64,000 bases of DNA from Suilimivivens sp963650485 (GCA_963650485.1 CAVJLN010000007.1:1-64000); one strand, 5' to 3'. Shown: positions 1-8,397, counted from the first letter of the stretch. The notes: generated by a model not told the origin, from the letters alone. Numbers and translations are program-made.

Positions 1-198
1 CAATGGTATATTCGTTATCGAGTTTCCTTTCCAGATACCGGTAAACGATCAATGCTAGCTTTGAGAGGTCTTTTCGGAAGTTACACTGTCAAACTCCCGG
101 TTGAATAAGGAAAAATAGAAATTTCAAATCATTGGTCTTTTGAAATGGTGCATGGTGTGGTACAATCAATATAAAAATGAATAGAAGGAAGGGATACA
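1..198 (+). other. Leader region upstream of the DUF4160 pseudogene; no supported gene
   Basis: An open frame runs from the window edge to a stop at 106-108 (35 codons). It could be the tail of a gene outside the window, but I recognise no family. A weak promoter-like pair is present: TTTTGA at 138-143, 17-bp spacer, TACAAT at 161-166. It would drive the DUF4160/DUF2442 pair, whose first ribosome site (GAAGGAAGGGA) lies just before 199. Confidence 0.3.
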
Positions 199-462
199 AT
201 GCCGGAACTTAGCAGATTTGGTGGAATGGTTATTTATATGTTATTCATGGATACGAAACAACATAATAAGCCACATGTACATGTGTACTATGGTGATTAT
301 GAGGCTGCCATTGGAATAGATGGAGAATTATTGACGGGTTCCCTTCCCCAAAAGCAATGAAAAATGGTAGTCGGATGGTTGGCATTTCATGAAGAGGAAG
401 CGTATAAGGCATGAAATTTAGCTGTCAGAGGAGAGCATTTTGATAAAATTGCCCCTATGTAA
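199..462 (+). pseudogene. DUF4160 protein, interrupted by two in-frame TGA codons
   Basis: Starting at ATG 199 the frame reads MPELSRFGGMVIYMLF..., with the H-x-H (PHVHVYYGDY) typical of DUF4160 proteins. It is broken by TGA at 358-360 and again by TGA at 412-414, then ends at TAA 460-462. Between and after the stops the frame keeps family-like residues (VVGWLAFHEEEAYKA, then NLAVRGEHFDKIAP). The second TGA sits where the family normally has the Trp of an NW-x-LA motif, so a TGG to TGA change explains it. The full frame of about 87 codons is normal for the family. The DUF2442 gene follows, and its ribosome site overlaps this gene's stop. DUF4160 and DUF2442 are commonly neighbours; a toxin-antitoxin-like role has been suspected but not shown here. 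Confidence 0.75.
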
Positions 463-475
463 GGAGGTGTTATAG

Positions 476-784
476 ATGTATATTATTGATGATGTTTGTT
501 ATGCGGGAGAAGCAACACCGGATATCAAGGTGAAAACGGCTAGCGTGTTAAGAGGTGGTATGCTTTTGCTTACATTCTCCACGGGAGAACAAAGATTATT
601 TGATACAACATTATTAACGGGTTCTGCATTTGAACCTTTAAAGGATGAAAAAATCTTATCTGAGTTCAAAATTTTTCATGGCGTCATGACATGGATGAAC
701 GGTGAGATTGATATTGCACCAGAAACCATGTATGCAGACAGTTATCCGTATACAACACAGAATGTAAGCTTTGCAATGGGATAA
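476..784 (+). CDS. DUF2442 domain protein
   Basis: A 102-residue protein preceded by a near-perfect ribosome site (AAGGAGG, 8 bases before ATG). The pattern is that of DUF2442: a beta-rich half (VLRGGMLLLTFSTGEQRLFDTTLL), a segment of the type 'aF.pLkd', and a C-terminal W-x-x-GEIDIAPETMY motif. The function of DUF2442 is not established. It is usually encoded beside DUF4160, as here, but the upstream partner is broken, so this is the surviving half of a pair. A stem-loop with a T-run follows at 816-848. Confidence 0.8.
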   Translation: MYIIDDVCYAGEATPDIKVKTASVLRGGMLLLTFSTGEQRLFDTTLLTGSAFEPLKDEKILSEFKIFHGVMTWMNGEIDIAPETMYADSYPYTTQNVSFAMG

Positions 785-815
785 GTTGTAACTGTACATT
801 AATCTGTGAATGATG

Positions 816-848
816 AACACTCTCTGGTGGAAGCCGGGGAGTGTTTTT
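816..848 (+). terminator. Rho-independent terminator after DUF2442 gene
   Basis: AACACTC pairs with GAGTGTT across a roughly 15-base loop and is followed by a T-run. It lies 30 bases after the DUF2442 stop. Confidence 0.7.
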
Positions 849-897
849 GGTATAAAGGGAAATGTATCTCGTATATAACATGTGAAATGAGGAAAAC

Positions 898-1314
898 ATG
901 ATTAAGTTTACTGTGTTTGGAGATCTGCATTTTGATGAAGTCTCAGATGGCGAAAAAAGGGTGAATGAATTGGTGGAACATATTAAGGCAGCCAAACCAG
1001 ACTTTGTCATCTCGCTGGGGGATTTGTGTAATCCGGTGGAAGAGAATGAAGAAATAGTTCTTAAGAAATTTGAGGAAACAGGGATTTGGATGTATCATAC
1101 AATTGGCAATCATGAAACGGATACCTGTTATTTAGATACGGTATTAGATTTTTCGTCGTTGCAGTCACCATATTATTCGTTTTCGTATGGAGATATTAAA
1201 TTTATTGTTTTAAATTCCTGCTATTTTAGCAAGAATGGTCAGGAAAGCGCTTATTACGGACGCACCTGTAGAGGCGATAATTCGCTATGTAAGCCCGTCT
1301 TTACCTCTGTGTAA
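898..1314 (+). pseudogene. Calcineurin-like metallophosphoesterase, C-terminally truncated
   Basis: The 138-codon frame begins with a metallophosphoesterase signature: FGDLHF (metal-binding D and H), then SLGDLCNP and IGNHET. These are the first three metal-ligand blocks of the family. The later GHxH-type blocks are missing: family-like sequence stops around codon 130 (YYGRTCRGDNS), near base 1290, and the last codons (LCKPVFTSV) look like readthrough into foreign sequence. Immediately beyond, the opposite strand carries the truncated tail of a YesM-like kinase gene. One deletion that removed the 3' ends of two convergent genes would explain both truncations. The protein is unlikely to be an active enzyme. 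Confidence 0.7.
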
Positions 1315-1650
1315 TGGAAATACTGATATAATGCAGTTCATTGACTCCATTCTGATTCCTGTAGGTAAACGAATATGGTTTACTGACTACAGGTGTCTTC
1401 ATGATATCTGCATTTTCCTCTTTAATATTCTCATACCATGTATTTTTCAATTTTTCACTGTACTGATCCGAAAATTGTATTTCTGTCCATATCTCTGCCT
1501 TTCAATCAAGTCCTTGAAGGAATGATAAAGTAAGGCCGCCGTAACACTGCTGACTACCAGCATAATGGCTACAATTGCAAGAATGATTTTCGTACTCAGT
1601 TTACTGACTGTCAGCTTCCAATTCCTTTGTGTCATTTCCTTTATCTCCAT
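1310..1650 (-). pseudogene. YesM-like sensor histidine kinase, N-terminal remnant
   Basis: From an ATG at 1650 (or 1635, MTQRNWKLTVSKLS) the frame encodes a signal-anchor helix (IILAIVAIMLVVSSVTAALL) and the start of an extracellular sensor domain. A frameshift near 1490 sends the frame to a stop. Reading on in the shifted frame gives more sensor-like sequence (EIQFSDQYSEKLKNTWYEN, then ADIMKTPVVSKPYSF). All cytoplasmic kinase parts (HAMP, His-kinase and ATPase domains) are absent. It overlaps the end of the YesN-like remnant, the usual gene order for YesN/YesM pairs. Family assignment rests on the helix, the Cache-like sensor fragment and the neighbour. Confidence 0.65.
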
Positions 1651-1782
1651 GCTGTTTATATTCTAACGGGGTTAAGCCATAGAATTTTTGAAAATCTGGC
1701 TGAAATACTGGGGTGTGGAATAGCCGACCTTTTCCGCAATTTCATAAATCTTGTCATCGTCGTCCACAATCATCAATTTCAT
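1601..1782 (-). pseudogene. YesN-like response regulator, internally deleted and frameshifted
   Basis: The gene starts at ATG 1782 behind a good ribosome site (AGGAG). It encodes MKLMIVDDD, the first strand of a receiver domain, then jumps directly to DKIYEIAEKVGYSTPQYFSQ, the second helix-turn-helix of an AraC-type DNA-binding domain. Nearly the whole receiver and linker are therefore gone. A one-base loss after FK shifts the frame. The shifted frame restores the expected tail FYGLTPLEYKQ and ends at TAA 1601-1603. The GACGACGATGAC run at the junction could have promoted a slipped deletion. The gene cannot make a working regulator. Confidence 0.75.
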
Positions 1783-1800
1783 TATGTTCTCCTGTTTCTA

Positions 1801-1844
1801 AATAAGCCGTGCAGAAGACACGGAGCTTCTCTGCACGGCTTATT
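1801..1844. terminator. Strong stem-loop, probable bidirectional terminator
   Basis: AATAAGCCGTGCAGA pairs perfectly with TCTGCACGGCTTATT across a 14-base loop. It lies downstream (leftward) of the ADP-ribosylglycohydrolase gene and upstream of the YesN remnant. The flanking T-rich tails are short on both strands. Confidence 0.65.
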
Positions 1845-1931
1845 ATAATCATAATCACTACGGTAACTGTCCGGTATCTTCACAGTAACCATCACTTTTA
1901 TTTGAAATGTTATTGCAAGTCCTGACAACGC

Positions 1932-3281
1932 TCAGATATGAGCATAGGTTTTCTCCACCAGATCCTCTACCGGTATATTTCCTATACCGAAAATGTCTGT
2001 TTCCAGCATTCCATGAATAGGTTTCAGCCACTTTTTATCAATTGCACTATATCCTTTCATCATACCTGTAACAGAACCAACCGTCGCTCCATTACAATCG
2101 GTATCGAAGCCTGTCTGTACCGCTTTACAAATAGAATCTCCATAATTACCGTTTCCATACAACAGGCACGCAGTCACAATCATCGCATTGGATATCGTGT
2201 GACACCAGTGATGCATGTCTGTCTCATCGTATCTGTCATAAATTCGGGCTATAACCTGCTCAAAGCTATCCCCTTTGGTTTTCCACTCCAATACCTCGGT
2301 AATACTGCAATACAGTCGGGAAGTCGAAGGAATCTCACTCAGACCTGCGCGGATCACCTCTGTCACATCATCGCAGACCGAAGCCCAGGCAAGTGCGGCA
2401 GCCACAAACATTTCTCCATAAATACCATTTTTGATATGGGAGATCGAGGCATCCTTAAATGCCATCTTCGCCGCTTCCCTTGGATTACCGGGATTGATGT
2501 AACCAAAATAATCACCCCGGATCTGTGCACCAATCCACTCGCGATACGGATTCTTGTACACCGCAGATACAGGTGGCTCAAATCCGTTTACAAAGTTGCG
2601 GAATGCAGCACGCTCTGCCGTACAATAAGAGGCCTTCGGCTGCGAATCAAGCCAAAGCTTTGCCACATTCTCCGGTGTGAAATCTCTTCCATATTTTTCA
2701 ATCAGCTCACTTGCAAGTACCGTGTAATTCGTATCATCATCAGCCGGTGCACAATTTAATGTATCCGCATAGCACCTGTGATACACGTCAAAACTGAATT
2801 TATCCCGGGTTTTCTGTGAGATTGCTCCCTGCTCTATATAAGAATGCATTGGATAGTTATTGGTATCCTTTAACAAGGGAATAATCTCCGTTGTCAGAAA
2901 TCCCTCTACAGGCTTTCCCAACAGACATCCGCAAATTCTTCCATACCAGGCTCCCCTGATTTTTTCTTTGGAAACCTGTTCCTTATCTATCCTTCTTTCA
3001 TAACCGTGAGCACAAAGCTTCTCAATTTCCTCATATTCAGAGGGTTCCTCATAAGGATAGTCAGACTTCACGGGAGTCTCCTGCACCATTTGAAACAGAA
3101 TATCCGCCAATGCAGCCTTGTTATGATCTGCCGGAAGTGCCATGACTGCCTCAAACAGCATTTTCTTATCTTCCAACGACCTCCCTTCCTCAACAGACTG
3201 ACTGTATTCAATCTGAAGCTGGTTGGCATAATTATCCCATTCATGCATATGTTCATAGTTTGGGTACATTGTTTTTTTCAT
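1932..3281 (-). CDS. ADP-ribosylglycohydrolase family protein
   Basis: This 449-residue protein belongs to the DraG/ADP-ribosylglycohydrolase fold (PF03747). Visible signatures are KIRGAWYGRICGCLLGKPVEG at about residues 107-127, the acidic metal site PADDDTNYT near residue 180, and the C-terminal FDTDCNGATVGSVTGMMKG, where FDTD and its neighbours bind the second metal. Family members remove ADP-ribose from proteins or related N- and O-glycosides. The substrate here is unknown. The first 100 residues are an extra helical segment outside the core. The start is supported by AAGGAG 10 bases upstream. The LacI-type regulator gene lies 188 bases upstream on the same strand, with a possible operator in the gap. 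Confidence 0.85.
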   Translation of the reverse strand: MKKTMYPNYEHMHEWDNYANQLQIEYSQSVEEGRSLEDKKMLFEAVMALPADHNKAALADILFQMVQETPVKSDYPYEEPSEYEEIEKLCAHGYERRIDKEQVSKEKIRGAWYGRICGCLLGKPVEGFLTTEIIPLLKDTNNYPMHSYIEQGAISQKTRDKFSFDVYHRCYADTLNCAPADDDTNYTVLASELIEKYGRDFTPENVAKLWLDSQPKASYCTAERAAFRNFVNGFEPPVSAVYKNPYREWIGAQIRGDYFGYINPGNPREAAKMAFKDASISHIKNGIYGEMFVAAALAWASVCDDVTEVIRAGLSEIPSTSRLYCSITEVLEWKTKGDSFEQVIARIYDRYDETDMHHWCHTISNAMIVTACLLYGNGNYGDSICKAVQTGFDTDCNGATVGSVTGMMKGYSAIDKKWLKPIHGMLETDIFGIGNIPVEDLVEKTYAHI

Positions 3282-3372
3282 ACGATTCCATCTCCTTTAT
3301 ACATAATATAATTCTTTCTTAGCTATTCAAAAGTTACATTCTTTCATCAACAACAAGCACCCTTATTCTTTA

Positions 3373-3391
3373 AGTTACACCTTGTGCAACT
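3373..3391. promoter_or_regulatory. Imperfect palindrome, possible operator
   Basis: AGTTACAC-CTT-GTGCAACT is a 19-bp inverted repeat with one mismatch, in the gap between the LacI-type regulator and the ADP-ribosylglycohydrolase gene. A second half-site-like AAAGTTACA lies near 3330. Binding by the adjacent regulator is inference only. Confidence 0.3.
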
Positions 3392-3469
3392 GTTCAGAAT
3401 CCCATTCATAAAGCCACTGCCCAGCAGCTTTCTTCAAATTATTGTCTGTTCAGAATAGATACAAATTAT

Positions 3470-4558
3470 TTATCGAAAATAGGATAAATTACCACTCATC
3501 ACTACTTCCAGCTTGGAGTAGTGCTTCTTCTCGGAAAGCCGCTTTCCATAGCACATTTCTTCGAACAAAAGCTTCATCCCTTCATAGGCCTGCTTGTTCA
3601 GATCCTGATAAACCACGGCATCAATCAGAGAATCCTGTACATCCTCCATAATCTCCGGATAAAGGTCAAATCCGGTCAGGCGTAAATCCTCTCTGCCTTC
3701 TTCCCTAAGCACATCCGCCACCACATCCAGACGGTAGGTCAGGTCAAAAATTCCGGCAAGATCCTGATTCTTTGCAATTGCGTCTTTTACTTCCCGCCGG
3801 ATCTCCTCCTCCTCGGTAAGTCCATGCACCACCGGAAGAATCTCACAGGACGGAAACTCCTGCATCTTCGTGAGAAATGCATTCAGACGGTTCTGAATAT
3901 CGCGGTTCGTCAGATACTCCTCCGTCACCGGAATGAAAATACTGCCGCCCTGCGGAAGCATTTTACCAAGAAGCTCTGCCGCCAGCACGCCGCTCTGATA
4001 GTAATCCACACCGACATAATGATTTCCGGTATTCCCTTGAAGATCCCGGCTCAAAAGCACCACCAGACATTTCATCTTCTTAAGTTTATCCAGAATCTGC
4101 TGAATCACTTCCGTATCCGAAAAGGCAAGCACAAAGCTGCGCACGCCCTCCTCCAGCATCTGCTCCACCGCTGTCATCTGCTGCATCGGGTTATGCACAT
4201 CAAATTCCGAAATCAGGATATTCAATCCGTCATCGCCGAATTCCCGGATCGCACGGTCAAGACCTTTACGCACCTCCGGTGAAAAATACGCCGAACTTTT
4301 TGACCGGAAGCCTACATAGCCGATCGTATACTGCCGGTTCATCGCGAGGTTTCTCGCGTTTTTATTCTCTACATAGTGATACTTTTCAAGGGCCTGTTCT
4401 ACCTTTTCCCTCGTTTTATCACTGACTGCTCCTTTGTTCCGGATGACCTTATAGATCGTTGTTCTGGAAATCCCGATGATTTCGGAGATTTCCTCAAGTG
4501 TCATTCTCTGATCGCTGTTCCCTCCGGATTTACTTTCGATTTTTACTTCTGTACCCAA
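3470..4558 (-). CDS. LacI/GalR-family transcriptional regulator
   Basis: The protein has 362 residues. An N-terminal helix-turn-helix (MTLEEISEIIGISRTTIYKV, residues 19-38, with the following hinge KNARNLAMNRQYTIGYVG) precedes a periplasmic-binding-protein-like sugar-sensing domain (residues about 75-350). The start is probably TTG 4558, because AGGAG sits six bases before it; the internal ATG at residue 19 lacks a ribosome site. It lies 9 bases after the DUF6472 stop, so it may be read from the metNI promoter as well as its own. The effector is unknown. The neighbouring ADP-ribosylglycohydrolase is the most likely local target. Confidence 0.85.
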   Translation of the reverse strand: MGTEVKIESKSGGNSDQRMTLEEISEIIGISRTTIYKVIRNKGAVSDKTREKVEQALEKYHYVENKNARNLAMNRQYTIGYVGFRSKSSAYFSPEVRKGLDRAIREFGDDGLNILISEFDVHNPMQQMTAVEQMLEEGVRSFVLAFSDTEVIQQILDKLKKMKCLVVLLSRDLQGNTGNHYVGVDYYQSGVLAAELLGKMLPQGGSIFIPVTEEYLTNRDIQNRLNAFLTKMQEFPSCEILPVVHGLTEEEEIRREVKDAIAKNQDLAGIFDLTYRLDVVADVLREEGREDLRLTGFDLYPEIMEDVQDSLIDAVVYQDLNKQAYEGMKLLFEEMCYGKRLSEKKHYSKLEVVMSGNLSYFR

Positions 4559-4567
4559 CGTGTTCTC

Positions 4568-4771
4568 CTACATCTGCTTTCTGACTACCAGATATTCGTC
4601 TCCCGGGACATAATACGGACAATCCCGGTACTCATCTGCTAAGAATCTTGCCATCTCATCCTCGTCCAGATCCATTTCGCAGGTATAGCATTCATAATCC
4701 TCGTCGTACACATAGTTGTTACACTGCTCACAATTTCCTTGTGGACGCTGTTTGTTCTTTGTTTTATTCAT
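4568..4771 (-). CDS. DUF6472 small zinc-ribbon-like protein
   Basis: A 67-residue acidic protein with paired cysteines (CEQCNNYVYDEDYECYTC and, later, CPYY), consistent with a small metal-binding fold. The ending DEYLVVRKQM and the LDEDEMARFL segment match DUF6472 proteins of Lachnospiraceae. I chose the ATG at 4771 because conserved sequence begins there; the frame stays open upstream into metI. It follows metI by 25 bases and is probably the last gene of the methionine-transport operon. Function unknown. Confidence 0.75.
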   Translation of the reverse strand: MNKTKNKQRPQGNCEQCNNYVYDEDYECYTCEMDLDEDEMARFLADEYRDCPYYVPGDEYLVVRKQM

Positions 4772-4796
4772 AACTGACTGCCTCTGTTTTGTGTCT

Positions 4797-5462
4797 CTAC
4801 CTGGTATTTCTGCGATCCAGCTTCTTTGACAGAATCGTTCCAATCACCTGTAAAATCTGTACCAGTAAGACAAGCAGCACTACCGCAATAATCATAATAT
4901 CTGCCTGATAACGGTAATATCCGTAACGCATCGCAATATCACCAAGACCACCACCACCGATGGTTCCTGCCATTGCGGAATATCCTAAAATCGTTCCGAG
5001 TGCAATCGTTGCTCCGACGATCAGGGATGTTCTTGCCTCTGCAAGCAGTACCTTCCAGATGATTGTCCACAGATTTGCGCCCATGCTCTGTGCTGCCTCA
5101 ATTACACCGTGATCCACTTCCAACAGGGAGGATTCCACCATACGTGCGATAAACGGTGCTGCCGCAAGAGCAAGCGGTACGATGGTTGCCGTGGTTCCGT
5201 AGGTTTTACCTACCAGAATACGGGTAAACGGCATAATCAGGATCATTAAAATTAAGAACGGAATACTTCTCGTGATATTGACAATCACATCCAGAATCCG
5301 GTAAATCATCCGATTCGGACGAAGTCCCTTCGGTGCCGTGACGACTAAGATAATTCCCATAGGAAGTCCTAAAATATATCCAAACAAAGTTGACATCAAT
5401 GTCATATACAGGGTTGCCCCGGTACCTTCTGCCATCATGGCAAGTGTCTGACTATCCAACAT
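4797..5462 (-). CDS. metI: Methionine ABC transporter permease MetI
   Basis: A 221-residue integral membrane permease with about five hydrophobic helices and the coupling-helix region EAAQSMGANLWTIIWKVLL (EAA motif, about residues 115-133) that contacts MetN. It forms the MetNI D-methionine/L-methionine importer in the membrane. Start: ATG 5462, ten bases after GGAG. The reading frame also has an upstream TTG, but that is too close to the ribosome site. It overlaps metN by 11 bases, which implies translational coupling. No metQ substrate-binding lipoprotein gene lies in this window, so MetQ must be encoded elsewhere. Confidence 0.92.
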   Translation of the reverse strand: MLDSQTLAMMAEGTGATLYMTLMSTLFGYILGLPMGIILVVTAPKGLRPNRMIYRILDVIVNITRSIPFLILMILIMPFTRILVGKTYGTTATIVPLALAAAPFIARMVESSLLEVDHGVIEAAQSMGANLWTIIWKVLLAEARTSLIVGATIALGTILGYSAMAGTIGGGGLGDIAMRYGYYRYQADIMIIAVVLLVLLVQILQVIGTILSKKLDRRNTR

Positions 5463-6465
5463 AATGATCAAGCTCCTCTACTTCTAAATTTCGATCTTTC
5501 AAATACTGAATCATCTTCTGTGCTGTCACTGCATCCTCCGGAAGCTGCAGAATCATCTGACCATGCGCTACACCATTAATATCCTTGGTGTCCGCCTGCA
5601 GGATATTTACCGGCATCCGGTGTGCTAACACCATATTGGCAATGACCGGTTCAAAGGAAGAATTGCTCTTGAATACGATACGGATGCAATGCTGTCCCTT
5701 CATTTCGTCATAGTGGTTATCTTCATCCATCAGAACCAGCTTCCTAGCTGCCTTGCTCTTCGGGTGGGCGAAGACCTCTTCTACCGTACCGGCTTCTGCA
5801 AGCTCTCCATGGTCGATAATTGCTACGTGTGTTCCGATCTCCTGCACAACTGCCATCTCATGGGTAATAATCACAATGGTAATGCCATATTTCTGATTAA
5901 TCTCTTTTAACAAAGCAAGAATCGACTTGGTTGTCGTCGGATCCAGCGCACTCGTTGCCTCATCACAAAGAAGGATCTTCGGATTGGTAGCCAGTGCTCT
6001 TGCAATCGCCACACGCTGCTTCTGTCCACCGGATAACTGTGCCGGATATGCGTTTTCCTTTTCGGAAAGATCAACAATCTGCAGCAGCTCTCTGGCACGC
6101 TCCCTCGCTTTCTTCTTGTCTACTCCGACAATCTCAAGTGGAAAGCAGATATTATCTATGACCGTTCTCTGCATCAGAAGGTTAAAATGCTGGAAGATCA
6201 TGGCAATCTGCGTACGCGTCTGACGTAGCTCCTTATCCTTCAGGGTCGCAAGATCTTTTCCCTCCACAACAACCGTACCGGTTGTCGGCCGCTCAAGGAA
6301 GTTCAGACAGCGAACCAGCGTAGACTTACCGGCACCACTCATACCGATAATTCCATAAATCTCTCCTTTATGAATTTCCAGATTAATTCCCTTCAGTGCC
6401 TCGACATTCTGATCCTTACCGGAGAATGTCTTCGTCACATTCTTAATTTCGATTATTGTCTCCAT
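5452..6465 (-). CDS. metN: Methionine ABC transporter ATP-binding protein MetN
   Basis: A 337-residue ATPase. Walker A is GMSGAGKST (about residue 39), the ABC signature is LSGGQKQRVAIARAL, and Walker B is ILLCDEATSALDP. The last 80 residues (from CIRIVFKSN) form the NIL domain, which in MetN binds methionine and inhibits transport when the cell is replete. Start: ATG 6465 with GAGGAG just upstream, giving METIIEIKNVTKTF; another ATG four codons earlier is possible. It heads the metN-metI-DUF6472 operon. No SAM riboswitch is visible in the leader. Confidence 0.93.
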   Translation of the reverse strand: METIIEIKNVTKTFSGKDQNVEALKGINLEIHKGEIYGIIGMSGAGKSTLVRCLNFLERPTTGTVVVEGKDLATLKDKELRQTRTQIAMIFQHFNLLMQRTVIDNICFPLEIVGVDKKKARERARELLQIVDLSEKENAYPAQLSGGQKQRVAIARALATNPKILLCDEATSALDPTTTKSILALLKEINQKYGITIVIITHEMAVVQEIGTHVAIIDHGELAEAGTVEEVFAHPKSKAARKLVLMDEDNHYDEMKGQHCIRIVFKSNSSFEPVIANMVLAHRMPVNILQADTKDINGVAHGQMILQLPEDAVTAQKMIQYLKDRNLEVEELDHYVG

Positions 6466-6539
6466 TGTACTCCTCATTTTATCCTGTGGTCATATCAGAT
6501 TCCCTTTTCCGCCCCTGAGCCGTTGCTTTACAAGGGTTC

Positions 6540-6588
6540 AAAAAAAGAGACCACACTAAGCGTATCATAACACAAAGTGTAGTCTCTT
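6540..6588 (-). terminator. Terminator hairpin of the upstream ABC operon, overlapping the metN promoter
   Basis: On the minus strand GAGACTACACT (6586-6576) pairs with AGTGTGGTCTC (6557-6547), one G-T mismatch, and is followed by seven Ts. It lies about 75 bases downstream of the solute-binding-protein stop. The loop contains the -10 box of the metN promoter. Confidence 0.7.
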
Positions 6589-6592
6589 GCAA
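6564..6592 (-). promoter_or_regulatory. Probable sigma-A promoter of metNI
   Basis: On the minus strand: TTGCAA (6592-6587), exactly 17 bases, TATGAT (6569-6564). Transcription would begin near 6557, inside the right arm of the terminator hairpin, so RNA made here lacks the left arm and cannot form the terminator. Confidence 0.65.
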
Positions 6593-6660
6593 TTCATGCA
6601 TCTTAATTACGATGCTTAATTACGATGCTTTATATCAATCCCCTATACACAACAATTTGA

Positions 6661-8397
6661 TTAAGGCAGCATATCGGAGCTTCCGAAGGTTGCTTCCCAC
6701 TTTTCTGCACGCTCATCCATGATAGCCTGACCGCCTGCACCTAAGTATTCTTCAATACCGGAATCCCATACCTTGTCAAAGTCAGCTTCTGCTGCAGATA
6801 CTGCGGTGTCATATACGATATCTCTCTTGCTGGAGAGGGAATCGCCCATACCTTCTTCTGCGGAGATTGCGCCAACATTTACATTCTTACCAGGTCTGTT
6901 GTCTGTCTTTGCAATTGCATCTGCTGCTTCTACATCAGCAGGATCTACGTTAGAGTAGCTGTATGCGATAGACTTTGCAGTAATTTCAGGATCTACCAGC
7001 TTCAGACCGTTACAGGTAATGGTCATATCAATGTTGAAACCGGAATTCTGGATGGTGTCACCGGTAGATGCCTTGGTAACGATGGTTCCATCGTCTAAGG
7101 TATCATGGGTTACGCCTTCTTCACCGATCTGGAGATACTGGATATGCTCCGGATCAGAAATCCAGTCAAGGTAAAGCATGGATGCCAAAGGTTCATCGTT
7201 GGTAGAAGGGAAGAACAGCTTACGGTCGATCGGGCCTGCGGTAAACTTGGTATGCGTTCCCTTGCTGTCCTCAAAACAGTCAACTGCTACAAACTTTGCA
7301 TCTTCTCCAACCAGTCTCTGTAAGTTTGCCTGGATGGAATCTTCACCATTACGGAAAGGATAATCCCAGTTATGAGTAAATGCACCAACATAACCAGCCT
7401 TTAAGTTATCATCTTCTGTGGTGTCACCGCTTCCATACAGAGCGAAATCTTTCCACATTAAGTCTTCATTGTACCACTTATTTAAGAGACGGACACCTTC
7501 CTTTGTGCCGTTCTGGGTAAGCTTTCTGTCATCAAATCCGTTTACATAGTATTCCTTATCGGAGATATCAGGATCAATAAAGGATTCAATTAAGGTAGCT
7601 GCTCTCCAGCCCACATCGTAGCTTACGCTGTAAGGAATCATCTTGTCAGCATCTGCGCCAAGAAGTTCATCTGCGTTATCACGGAATGCAATCAGCATAT
7701 CTTCAAATTCCTGCTTGGTAGTAGGCTCCTTTAAACCGAGCTTATCTAACCAGTCCTTACGAACGAAGGTGTTGATACGGTTGCTGTTTGCAAGCTTTGC
7801 TTCAATTCCCCAGATTGTACCGGTTTCAGGATCCCTATCCCAGTAAAGGTTGGTCTCACCAAGCCAATCCCAGAGGTTCGGGAATACAGTCTTGTATTCT
7901 TCGGTTAAGTACTCGCTTAAATCCAGAACACCACCCATGTTTGCATAGGTCTGAATGGTCGGATAGTCATAAGTCACACAGATGTCCGGAGCATCGCCTG
8001 CTGCCAGAAGGTTATTGATTTCCTCTACTTCTGTCCAACGGGGAACTGCCTTGAACTCTACCTGTACGTTGTGATCTGCAAGCATTCCTTCCTGGATATA
8101 CTTAGTGTATGCATTGTTTGTCGGATCAGAACCGCCATCGTTACCACGATCATAAACTTCTACAACGATGGTTCTGGTTTCAGCGAATTTACCATCCACA
8201 AGCTGACCGCCTGTCGGATCGGATGCATCTGCGCTGTCAGATGCTGCTTCAGAAGTATCGGCCAAGTCCGATGCTTCCGTTGTTGTTTCTGCTGCATCAC
8301 CGGATGTGTCAGCAGGAGCTGCTTCTTTGCTTCCGCAGGCTGCAAGGGAAAGTACCATAGCACCTGCAAGTAACACGGAAAGTAATTTCTTCTTCAT
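6661..8397 (-). CDS. Extracellular solute-binding lipoprotein of an LplA-type carbohydrate ABC transporter
   Basis: A 578-residue lipoprotein. The signal peptide ends in the lipobox LAAC (Cys21), followed by an acidic Ser/Ala/Asp-rich tether to about residue 65 and then a family-1 solute-binding fold. Large size and gene order (two permeases directly upstream, no ATPase) are typical of LplA/LplB/YtcP systems, which borrow a shared MsmX-type ATPase. Given the GH67 and GH3 enzymes nearby, the likely ligand is an aldouronate or xylo-oligosaccharide. This is context, not proof. Start: ATG after GGGAGGAAAAG. It ends the operon; a terminator follows at 6540-6588. Confidence 0.88.
   Translation of the reverse strand: MKKKLLSVLLAGAMVLSLAACGSKEAAPADTSGDAAETTTEASDLADTSEAASDSADASDPTGGQLVDGKFAETRTIVVEVYDRGNDGGSDPTNNAYTKYIQEGMLADHNVQVEFKAVPRWTEVEEINNLLAAGDAPDICVTYDYPTIQTYANMGGVLDLSEYLTEEYKTVFPNLWDWLGETNLYWDRDPETGTIWGIEAKLANSNRINTFVRKDWLDKLGLKEPTTKQEFEDMLIAFRDNADELLGADADKMIPYSVSYDVGWRAATLIESFIDPDISDKEYYVNGFDDRKLTQNGTKEGVRLLNKWYNEDLMWKDFALYGSGDTTEDDNLKAGYVGAFTHNWDYPFRNGEDSIQANLQRLVGEDAKFVAVDCFEDSKGTHTKFTAGPIDRKLFFPSTNDEPLASMLYLDWISDPEHIQYLQIGEEGVTHDTLDDGTIVTKASTGDTIQNSGFNIDMTITCNGLKLVDPEITAKSIAYSYSNVDPADVEAADAIAKTDNRPGKNVNVGAISAEEGMGDSLSSKRDIVYDTAVSAAEADFDKVWDSGIEEYLGAGGQAIMDERAEKWEATFGSSDMLP

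Noticed and set aside
199..462. TGA read as tryptophan (recoding)
   Set aside because: All other genes in the window use TGA as stop or avoid it in frame, and no stem-loop or second genetic-code sign was seen. Decay is simpler.
6466..6660. SAM (S-box) riboswitch before metNI
   Set aside because: No S-box core such as the GATGAAACC-type segment is present; the promoter lies too close to metN to leave room for one.
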